DNA from: Serripes groenlandicus
Taxonomy: Eukaryota; Mollusca; Bivalvia; Cardiida; Cardiidae
Length of the DNA stretch: 64,000 bases
Assembly: GCA_031761405.1 (NCBI GenBank)
Contig: JASEVX010000007.1
Location: forward strand, 39,363,248 to 39,427,247
Direction: 5' to 3'
The notes beneath the pieces were generated by a model. The model was not told the DNA's origin. It worked only from the letters and a program-made list of their open reading frames with translations, and searched no databases. The position numbers and the translations under genes are program-made. Positions within the stretch are counted from its first letter, which is position 1. Every line of letters starts with the position of its first letter. Positions 41,901 to 53,900 of the stretch are shown here, piece after piece.

Positions 41901-44900
41901 CAAATTTGGTCAGAATGTGTATTGGCATAATATCTCGGACAAGTTCGATAAATAGCCATATCGCTGTAGTCAATCGAGAGTTATTGCCCTTTAATTATAG
42001 AAATTACCTAAATTAGTCTTGTCACCTCAATTTCTTCAGAAGCCTTTGTCCAATCATCACCAAATTTAGTCAGAATGTGTATTGGCATAATATCTCTGAC
42101 AAGTTTGATAACTAGTCATATCACTTTAGTCAATCAAGAGTTATCTCCCTTTAATTATAGAAATTACCTTTGATAACTTACAACGTTATCTTAGTCACTA
42201 CACAATTATGTCCCTCGAAATAGCCAAAACTGTACTAACAGTGTCCGCTCTCTAAGTTTGGCTGATGTACAACAAATTATCACTATACTTGGTCTCAAAA
42301 AAACAGGACGGGCGTATTTTGTGACATTTGGCGCTCTTGTTTATATGTGGGAAAGGGTTAAGCTTGTGGAGCTGTATCCCAGGAGAGCTTATGTTGGCCC
42401 CCTGCCTTTGTTGTAAATTATAGTATTCATCTTATTAAAAAATGTTTAACCCTTTCCCTCATATAGACGCTTTCTGACGCCTCTACAGCAGACGGCTTTT
42501 TAAAAACATAGTGACAAAAGAAGAAATTGCACAAAATGTGCAATTTTTCCTTTTGCCACAATGTTTTCCACTTTTTGTCATAGGTTACCCATTCAATTAT
42601 GGAGATTTTCTATGTTTTGTCAAAATACGTTCAAAGTCGTCTGCTGAAGAATTGTCGTATGAGGGAAAGGGTTAACCCTTGTGAAATCATTGCTTCGATG
42701 CTATTTTGGAATGTATGTACAAACCCACATTAAGTCACCAATAATTACTGGTGGAGTTCTCATAGGCTTGGCAGATTTTCTAGCCTAGTATTGGTTAATT
42801 ATCACCCATGGATCAGTGTACTGTCACAGTGATATAACTGAAATACTTTTGAAAATGTGGTACAACCTCATAAATTTAAACAAACAAATGAATAAATTAT
42901 GAAAATCGTTTTCTTTCAGATGATCATACAAGAGTTATTCTACAAGTATCACCAGGAAAACCCAAATCATCAGACTATATCAATGGAAACTTTATAGATG
43001 TAAGTTAAACTTCGACTGAATGACCTCTGTGTCATTTACTTAAAACATTTTTTTTTATCACGTAAGTAGATTTTTTTTTCAAAGAATGTGTTAAATTGTT
43101 TAGCCTCCACTTTCCAAGGAGGAAAGGTTGGAAAAATGATCAGCATGTGTACCTTGAGTATGTTCCTTGCCTCCAGTTTGTGAGCTAAGTGTCGATTTGG
43201 GAAAGCAGCCAGTTGCTTTGAAAAGACTGTCGTATAGAGTAATGGTGCGATAAAGCCAGGAACCACATGTGTAAGTGAATTGGCTTCTGTGGTGTTAAAT
43301 TGTTCGAAAACAGTGTCAAACTCGAATTAATCACATAATCAATCATTCACATCTGATTTGTAATGCGGTTATGGCCCTTGACATCACAATTTTGAATTAA
43401 ATTCTCCAAATTACTAATTGTTAATTTTAAAGCAAAATTTAAGACACACTTTTCCCCGTAAGTCACCCTTTGAATTCCTGGGTTCTCACAAGGATTAGCA
43501 TGTTTTGTTAGATTATCAATACTTATCAGTTTGTAATGGGATTGCAGCCAGATAATGGTAATATTTTATTCAATAAAATATTGTAATTTAGCATTTTCAT
43601 TCCGTAGATGTTCTAATAATCAATGGTAAGATAGCACTTCAGAAATTGATTTATCTGGTTTTGTTAACCCCAAGCATAAAACCTTGCATTTACAAATGTA
43701 CTAGTTAACCCTTTCCCATGTACAACAATTCTGCAGCAGACGACTATGGAAACATTGTGGCAAAAATCTGAAAAATCTACATAAAAGATCGCTAAATTGT
43801 TAAATTAAGTTTAAAACATTGTGACCAAAGGAGAAATTGCTCAGCAATTTCACCTTTGGCCACAATGTTTTCAAAAGTCTTCTGCTGCTATTGCGTCACA
43901 ATGCGTCTGCAGGTGGGAAAGGGTTGAAAATTATAAATATGCTTATGAAAATCTATGTTGTGTAATTATTTGTATTTAATACATTATTTCAGGGCTACAT
44001 GAAGCCAAATGCTTATGTTGCTACGCAGGGTCCTTTACCACATACATTTGCCGATTTCTGGCATATGGTGTGGGAGCAGGGATCCATTGTAATCGTAATG
44101 ATCACGCACCTTGTGGAGAGGGGACGACGTAAATGTGACCAGTACTGGCCGGACGAGGGCTCCGAGACTTATGGAACTGTCACTGTGAAACATATTAATA
44201 CATTCTCAAGGGCTCATTTTACAGTCAGAATGTTTTCGTTGAAAAGCAGCAAAAGTAAAAAGGTAATTACACACAAAAAATTGGAGTTCACATCATTTGA
44301 ATACGTTTTTCCTTTCCCATGGCATTTTGAAGCATTTACAGCAGATGACTATTGAAAACATTGTGAAAAAAAAGCAACGGAGATGATACTAGTTGTAGGA
44401 AAAGGTTCAACATTGTGAATACAGTGGTTACTAGTACATTGTGCAAGCTTTATATTGAAGATTGTGTTTAACCCTTTCCCTCATACAACAATTCTGCAGC
44501 AGACGACTTTGAACGTATTTTGTCAAAACATAGAAAATCTCCATAATTGAATGGATAACCTATGACAAAAAGTGGAAAACAATGTGGCAAAAGGAGAAAT
44601 TGCACGTTTTGTGCAATTTCTTCTTTTGTCACTATGTTTTTAAAAAGCCGTCTGCTGCAGAAGCGTCTATATGAGGGAAAGGGTTAAGGACTGGTTTGGA
44701 TATTTTTTAATCCCAATAGCAATATGTAATACATTTAACCCATTTGCATGATTGTCTTCTAAATCCTTTACCACAGACAATATATCTGCAGCAGACAAAT
44801 TTGCAAACAAACATAAATACATTAAAAGTCTATATAAATGAAGTATAATTATTGAGTGAAGTTTGAAAACATTGTGGCTAAAGGTGAAATTGCTCATGAC

Positions 44901-47900
44901 TGCCGCGATATGCTTGAATAATTGTTGAAAACGTTGTTCACACACAATCAACCAATCAAGCCAATATATTGTCATTACAGAAACACGTATTTGAGAGAAT
45001 CGTTTACCAGTACCATTACACTGAATGGCCAGATCATGGAGTTCCTGAATTCACGATCCCAGTACTCAAGTTTGTTCTCAAGTCATCCAATGAAAATCCA
45101 CCAGGGGCTGGCCCCATTATAATCCATTGCAGGTAAGAAAAATACATACTGAATTTTAAACTTTTCCCAAAATACAGACGACTTTCTGAAAATATTGCGA
45201 GAAAGAAGAAACTGAAGACAAACCTGAAAGAAAACTGCATATCAGACAATGATTTAGATTGAACCCTTTCCCACCTGTAGATGCATTTTGATGCATCTGC
45301 TGGAGATGACTTATAAAAAGATTTTGACAAAAAGAGGAACTGTTTATAATTAGCAATTTCCCCTCTTACCACAATGTTTCGAATTTATTAAGTATTAAGT
45401 AATTACCTGCAAACTTATTGATGTAGCTTTCTCACATGTTTGCTTATATTTACTTTCAAAATTGTCTGCTTGAGCTTTGTTGTATGTGGGAAAGGGTTAA
45501 AGCATCCTATCATGTTTATCCTTAGAATGCTTTACATGTTTTAGATGAGCACTTATCAAATTCACAATTCTATATTGTATTGGCAATTTGTTGTACATGA
45601 ACATAACAAGGCACACACACTGTAAATACTATAGATGTGAGAGTGTTGGTCCTTTCCCACCCACAGACGCATCTGCAGCAGACGACCCATAAAAACATTC
45701 ACAATCCTATGTTGTATTGGCAATGAAAGTTTTCCCTATTTTTCCAAGATGTTTTCAAAGTCATCTTGCTTATTGCTTGTGGGAAAGGGTTAACTGTATT
45801 TGCTACATCCTATAACGATATTATTGATTTTTGATGACATTATAAGTCCTATTTTCCATAGACTTGACTTGCTTAGAATATAGTGAAAGAGGAATCTTTT
45901 AAGGACTATTGATTTGGTTGTTCGAATAGTTTTTTGCACAACTTTCAACAATATTTCAGTTATATCATGGTGTTTCCTAGGTAAATAACCAGTACTACCA
46001 GTATTATTTATATTGTACTCTGATGCATCAGTGGTAATGCCATCCCTGCAACTCTGAGCACAAAGGAGGGAAGCCATTACTACTTTTTTTTAAAGTCATT
46101 GGAATGACTCGACCAGGTATCTAACCTTAATCTTCCTCTCCCAATGAATAGGCTTTTACCACTTCACCACATAGACCATGAAGATGGAGATTCTCTATTG
46201 TAAACCAGCACACATGTATAAATAATTATTGATCTTATTTCCAGTGCTGGAGTGGGCAGAACGGGAACTTATATTTTGATAGATACAATGATACGACAAA
46301 TTAAAGATAAACATTCTGTCAACATCCCAGCTTTTCTGTTACACATTCGACAACAGAGAAAATATCTTGTGCAAACAGAGGTAAGCATTGTTATAACTTC
46401 CCTTTATCCCTTTCACACTTAGGGCTGTTCCAGGAAAAAATGTTGAGATGGGGAACGACCACCAATTTTAAGGGTACCACCTATCAAATTTTAATTATTT
46501 TTTGGGCACTAATTTTAATTTTAATTAAAAAATACCCCCCCCCACCAAATAAAAATAGCTTGCAGTTCCTCCCCCTTAGACATTTTTTCCCGGTACAGCT
46601 CTTACAATAAATTTGCAACAGACGACTTTGAAATCACATCTGCAAAAATAGGTAATACCTTAATAGATAAAAGTTAAATTATTGAATGGAGTTGGAAACA
46701 TTGTGGCAGAAGGAGAAATTGATCTTATGAGCAATTTCTTCTTTTGTCACAGTGTTTCAAATTCAGTTTGCTTCACTGGCATCAGAATGCATCTATATAT
46801 GTAGGAAATTGTTGTTTGTGTTTTGGGTCCTCCTTGTCTTAGTTGCGTTCCTTCCCTGGCACTCAATATTTTTGGATTAGCATAATGACTCACTTGCTGG
46901 TGTCAGGATAAAGGGACCAGTAGGACAGGTAACTTCCCCAGGAAACGCGGTGATATAAATAAACAATTGTTGGAAGTTGCTTATAAACACCATACAAACA
47001 AAATGTTGTTGTCTTTGTTGTTAACTCATGTCGTGGTGAAATCGTTTTTTATTTACCATTTTCCTTCATCCAGATGCATTTTGACCCAACAACACATACG
47101 CTGCAGTTGGATTTTAAAAAATTGTGACAAAATGAGAAATTACTCATAATGAGCAATATTTTCATTTGTAACAATAATTGCAACTGTATTAAAAAATTAT
47201 TCTTGCCCTAGATGATTCTGCAGATTTGTCAAATGAATGAAAAGATATCTCGATTTGTTATAAGACCTTGTGAGTCACACTGTTGAAAAAAGACACTATT
47301 GACTTTGTAAAAGTCAATTCTATGAGGCAATGATTAAAAATAAGTTATTTTTATGACAGTAAATTTCATTATTCTGTTATATATTCAGGAGCAGTATATG
47401 TTAATACATGATGCAATAGCAGAGTATATACTGACCCAGGGAGAAACAGAGATCCGAGATGCGGATATTTCGAAGCATGTGTCAGACCTGACAAGACAAA
47501 TGAACGGAGAAATCGCTCCTATTACGATACAGTACAATGTAAGCCATTACTAATTGTTAGATAATTTGATTGAATTAAACTTTTCCCATGTATAGACGCT
47601 TTCTTCAGACGACTTTTGAAAACATTGTCACAAAAGTTGGAATTGCTAAGAACTAGCAATTTTCTCCTTTTGCCACTATGTTTTTTATGCCCCCGGAATC
47701 ACCGATTTGGTGGGCATCTAGTTTTTGGTCGGTCTCTTTGTCTGTCTGTCGAAAAAAACTTTAACCTTGACCACTTCTTTTGAACCATAACAGGTACGGC
47801 TACCATATTTCACATGTGTATTCCTTGTGATATGAACTTTCTGTCAGTACCAAATTTTTTGACCTTGCGACCTTGACCTTTGACCTAGATGTTGCCATTC

Positions 47901-50900
47901 GGGGGCATCAGTGTTTCACAAACACATCTTGTTTCAGTAGTTATACCTTCATTTATGGAAATTTTCCAGGTCTGAGCCTATTCATATCTCATGTTGTCTG
48001 CTGTAGATTTGTTGTTTGTTGGGAAAGATTAACCCTTTCCCAAATACAACAAATCTGCAGCAGACGACTTTGAAAACAATCATGCAAACACATGGGAAAT
48101 CTCTAAAAATGAAAGTACAATTAATGAAATAAATGACTTTCCATTTGTTGTGACCATGTGACCATTGCGCAGTTGGATCAGGTCCTTCCCAGTCCCTCAT
48201 TGAGTTGTACAATAATGCAGATAGTTTCCCAAGAGTTATTCTGACCTAAAACTGACGAAACAAGGAGTTAACTTGATCTTAAATACTATTTATCTCAAAA
48301 CCTTGACGTCATCGCCACAAAATTTTAACCTTACCTCATAACTCAGAAACTGGTACACATATTCAAATGAAACTTAGTACACATGTTCCTAGAAACAATA
48401 TGAATGTCTATATCAAGTCACATAACTCTGGCTTTAATAATTATTAAGTTATGCCCCATTTTGGACTTAAAAAATCATGAAAAAACAGACAAGCGTTGGC
48501 GTTTGCTCCAAGGCGCTTTTGTTTAAAAATCACATTTCAGCTGGTCACATGTAACTTTCTAACTGACTAAGCAAGTAGTTAATCCGATTTATTTTATTTT
48601 CACATTTAGCTGGTCACGAGTTACTGTCCCAAACCAGATGATAAGTTCCATGCACTGAAACCCGTCAACGTGTGTAAGAACAGGACCCTGGACATGGTAC
48701 CCCAGAGTGTGAAACGAGTCATGTTACCAATGAAACCGGGCATAGAAGGCTCCGATTATATTAATGCTACTTATTTACATGTAAGTTATCAAAAGTGTTT
48801 TTATCACTTTTTATCCTCTCCCACTTTTGATGCATCTGCAGCAGACGACTTTTGAAAACATTGTGGCAAAATTGTTCACATTTGCCACAATATTTTAATG
48901 CTTTTTAAATGTTACATTTTCATATATATATAAAGGATATTTTCCATAATTTGCCAAGATGTTTTTAAAGTCGTCTGCCTCAGATTTATTGCATGCGAGA
49001 AAGAGTAAATGCTGAATTTATAACTTGAAGGAATACCCAGATGAAAATGTTGACTTGAAATGGACTTGTCCAGCTTTACATTTGGAAGAGTAAAAAAATG
49101 TGTTGTCTGAAAATGTGAATGGAAAAAGAATAAAAAACTCTGCTTCTTCCACGAATTGCTTAACCATTTCCCATATACAACAAATCTGCATCAAACGACT
49201 TTTGAAAGTTAACCCTTTCCCTCATATAAACGCTTTCGGACGACTCAGCAGCAGACGGCTTTTTGAAAACATAGTGACAAAAAAAAAAATTCTCCTTTTG
49301 CCACAATGTTTTCCACTTTTAGTCATAGGTTATCCATTCAATTATGGAGATTTTCTATGTTTTGACAAAATACGTTGAAAGTCGTCTGCTGCAGAATTGT
49401 CGTATGAGGGAAAGGGTTAAAGCATATGTAAATACATGCACATAAATAAAACAAATGTTCAATGGTAAATTAACTCTATATTTCACAGGGTTATAATAGG
49501 AGCAATGAGTTCATAATTACCCAGCATCCCCTAGAACAAACGGTAGAAGATTTCTGGCGGATGGTTTGGGATCAGAATAGCTGCGTTATTGTACAGCTGT
49601 CTGATGCAGATGAGGATGTGAGTTTTTTTTAAAAGTTTGTTTATTTCAACAACCCTTATCCTGCTGAATTCCTGCAAATGCAATTGGCACCATTGATTTT
49701 CAGCACCAGAGGGGACCAAGATTAGACTGCACAAATATGCATGCTGATCTGGGTCTATATTGTGGGCAAATGCAGTTTAAAGTCATGCAATTCAATACAC
49801 AAATGGTGTTTCCAGTTGTGCATAGCAGGATAAGTGTTAACCCTTTTCTTATATGATATTATTTTTTGGCTATGCAAAGATTCCCAGGCAGGAATAGCTG
49901 CATCAGTTTGTTTGTTGGTTCATCCTGTAGAGTGACATATATATACATTTTATGGAGTTACCCGTTTCGTAAAATTTAAAGTTATTTACAGAAACACAGT
50001 ACACTGGATGCCACTTATTATACCGCTGTTCTCGGTATAGTGCATGTCTTTCTTGACTCCAGAATTTTGTAGCATGAAATAGGAGGGAACAACTTTAATA
50101 ATTTTCAGCATCCTGACTTTTGAATCAAACAAAAATACAAGCAAGCGCTTCTTTAGATCAAATGACTGCCTATTACAGATTCATATGGACCTTCGTGTCA
50201 ACCAATAATATTGTCGCCTACAAACACCTTAGTGATAACCCATACAATTAAGCAAGATAGAGTACACATTTTACCAAAAAGTAGGTCACTAGGTCAAATT
50301 TTAGGAAAACCCTATAATCATCATAAAAGTTCATCATAACACTAATTTTCGTTAAATTAAGGTCATATTAGATTTAAAAAAAAAAAATGGAACACTTTAA
50401 CCTGACCTCATAACTCAAAAGCGGGTACACATATTCAAATGAAACTTGGTACATATGTTCCTAGAAACAATTTGCATGTCTATACCAAGTCACATAACTC
50501 ACATAGCTCTAGCTCTTGTTGAAAGAGGCTGCAGAGGTGAATATATCCAGTCTAATAATAACATTAATTATAATGATAATAAAAATTATAATGTAGGTTT
50601 TATTTAAGGGTTTACACACTTTTCCCTATTCTGTCACGTTTGCCTATATTTGAGATAAATTCCATCACATTTAACTCCAGGAATTCAAGAGTTTTTGGCC
50701 AGCGAAAGACAGTCCTGTGGATATTGGATGCTTTAAGCTGACTTACAGGGAAGACGATGAGAGAAAGAAGTACAATATCAAAGAATTCATTTTAGAGTCA
50801 ACGCAGGTAAGTCCATGAGACATTCTTTAACAACCCATTCCCACCTGCAGGCGCTCTTTGATGCATCTATAGCAAACGGCGTTTGAAAACATTGTTAAAA

Positions 50901-53900
50901 AGGAGAAGTTGCTATTGCAGAGGTGTCAGAAAGTGTCTGTATGTGGGAAAGGGTTAAACAATGATAGTAATGGCTTTCTCCTTGGTGATCAGGGTTGTGG
51001 GGTTAGCATTACTACTCACTCACTGTTGTCTGGATAAATGGACTAGTAGTGCACTGTGCTGGTAAAGTATCTAGGAAATGCCATGATATAACTGAAAAAG
51101 TGTTGAAAGTGGATTAGACACCATTCCAACTAACAAATAAATCATTTATAGAGCCTTTGTGTTTTGTAAGTCGTCTGCTGTAGATTTATTGGATGTGGTA
51201 AAGGGTTAAATTTAATTCTTACCTTAAACTTTCAGGATGACTACGTGTTGATGACCCGTATCATCTCACCGAATATGAAATGGCCGGAATCTTGTCACCC
51301 AATTCACCAAGTGTTTGATCTGATAGATGAAGTCCAGATGCTACACAAGCAGAATGATACAGGAGCAGTAGTTGTAGTGGACAGGTAGGGTGTTTTATTA
51401 ACCCTTTCCCTCATATAGACGCTTTCTGACATCTCTGCAGCAGACAGCTTTTTGAAAACATAGTGACAAAAGAAGAAATTTCTTAAAACAAGCAATTTCT
51501 CCTTTTGCCATAATGTTTTCCACTTTTAGTCATAGGTTATCCATTCAATTATAGAGATTTTCTATTTTTTGACAAAATATATTCAAAGTCATCTGCTGCA
51601 GAATTGTCATATGAGGGAACGGATTAACCCTTTCTCACATGCAGGCACATGTTGATGCTTCTGCAGCAGACAATGTTTGCAAATATTGTGACAAAAGATG
51701 TTGCTTATCAAACTGATATAATGGAGTTTGCTGTCACTTTGATCTATTGAACCATTTCGTCACCTTAGTGCAAAAACTCAATAAGTCCATTTTTTCACAA
51801 AATCACTTTTTTGCATAAAATGATTTAAGATATAAAGATGCATGTCCTCAAAAAGTATTAAATCCAAATTCAACCTCAAAATATGCTTTTATAAGAAAGA
51901 GGCATAAAGTGATAAGTACGCTGATATTATTTTGTTGTGCAAAAAAACAATATGTGCACATAGTGATGTATTGCACCACATCATTTTAATTTTTCAAACA
52001 ACTATTTGGTGCAAGAAAGATATATGTCCATATTTGTATACAAAATAGCTGAATAAATATCACTAATTTCTGTTTCTTCATTCTTTCCATAATATAAACA
52101 ACTTTTGACACCTCTGTAGTAAAACAACTTTCAGAAACATTGCAGAAAATGGAAATAATGCTCATGTCTAAAAATATTTTTTTAAATTTTTATCAGATTT
52201 TTTAAAAAGTTTCATTTTGTCAGACTTCACATTTTCTTCTTAAGATCTCTCCATTTTTAAGAGAATTATACATTATAGGATTTAAATATGGCCTTGACAA
52301 AATAAAACTGGATGGTCGGTCAAATGATGAGAAAACCTAGTCTCCCTGATTGGGAACATATTACTTATTAGTCCCTAACCGGTCGGAGATTTGTTTGGGG
52401 ACTACAGGTTTGCTCCTGTCCATCACCCAGATCTGGCGCCAGCATACACTTTGCATTCCTAAACCAAGAATAGAATTTTACAGAAAATCTTTGACATACT
52501 TTGGACCAAAAATATGGAATCCACTGCATGTCAGGAACTGCGAAATTTTAAAGAAATTTGAATCAACATATCTTTCATGGTACCACGCTGGTGGTCATCA
52601 GTTAATTACATAAATTATTCCCATAACGGTGCTTCTATCTTGAATATATAATAAAGTTTATTATTATTATTATTATTAAACTGAGGCAACTCTTTTATTT
52701 ATTCTAAATCTAAATTTACAATATATAAGCTTATTGTTTTAATTTGGTTGCATTTTAGTCTTGATTCAGTTGTATTTCAGATTTATCAAAGCATTTCTTA
52801 GGTTACCATAGAACAGAGTAAATATTAACCCTTTACCTCATATAAACGCTTTCAGACGCCTCTGCAGCAGACGGCTTTTTGAAAACATAGTAACAAAAGA
52901 AGAAATTGCACAAAACGTGCAATTTCTCATTTTGCCACAATGTTTTCCACTTTTAGTCATAGGTTATCCATTCAATTATGGAGATTTTCTATGTTTTGAC
53001 AAAATATGTTCAAAGTCGTCTGCTGCAGAATTGTCGTATGATGGAAAGGGTTAATATCAATCTTGTAATAATAAATCAATATTTGTCTATCTGTTCACAT
53101 CTAGTAAAGGATAAATGGCACTTATGTAGTTTTTGCTCCAAACTATCAAGTGCAATAAAGTGATAGGTGCACTTATAATTTTATTGCACCAAACAAGTTC
53201 AGTGAAATATAAACATATAAGTGCATTTTTTCCAAATATCTCTTTTATTACAAATCTTTTTCAGAAAATATTATTTGGACTACTTCGTTTCTTTGTTTTT
53301 AAATAAAAACTATAAAAAAAATTAAAATCAAGTGTCATTTCTCTAAGAAAATCAGTTTAAATGCTCTCCTGTAAAATTACAAAAACGTACTTATTGAGTT
53401 TTTGCACTAAGGTGACGATTTCATCTATTTTAATAAACATAAATAAAAGTTAATATTACCTTGAATCCAAGCTCTAACATTAAAGTAACGTTTTCTGAAT
53501 AAGTACTGGTACTAGGGTTTTCATATTTGGAATATAGTTACATCTAATACCCTTCTGCACATTGTATGCTGAAGATGCTGAGTGTAACCTTTTCTTGGGG
53601 TAAAACACTTGATTTTTTGTGAATTTGAGAAATTGGACATGGCTTCTTCATATTTTGTTGGAATAATTTCAAATTGTGAACACGCATTTCATAAATAAGG
53701 TACTTCAACGCGTTCAGCTCAATTTTTATTTATTTTTAATTTCTTGTATTTTGGTGTCACCCTGCGTAGCATGGTAGGCACTTAGGGATTACTTTTTTAG
53801 ATCACCTAGAGCCAAAGGCTCAAGGTGAGCTATTCTGATCACTCTGTGTCCGTCGTCCGTCGTTAACTTTTAGCTTTAAACATCATCTCCTCCTGAACCG

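Larger units (their letters stand above)
43706..51700. repeat. Old MITE copies, sixth cluster
   Basis: Copies at about 43706-43926, 44310-44410, 44755-44900, 45160-45500, 45650-45795, 46600-46810, 47055-47240, 47579-48020 (split by 47687-47933), 48028-48130, 48815-49010, 50830-50960 and 51620-51700. Several begin within 20-50 bases of exon ends. Confidence 0.7.
51757..53418. mobile_element. 1.66-kb element with 30-bp terminal inverted repeats
   Basis: Left end TCGTCACCTTAGTGCAAAAA at 51757 and its inverse ending at 53418 match over 30 bases, with weaker inward similarity (GTGCAC and TTGCACCA motifs on both sides). Inside are a LINE 3' end (52372-52680), a young MITE (52825-53054) and an AGTCCC-like head. 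No transposase frame; no clear target duplication, so class unassigned. Confidence 0.78.

Noticed and set aside
48610..48855. Coding frame running past 48780
   Set aside because: D2 similarity stops at TYLH, followed by a consensus donor gtaagt, and resumes with GYNRSNEF at 49489.
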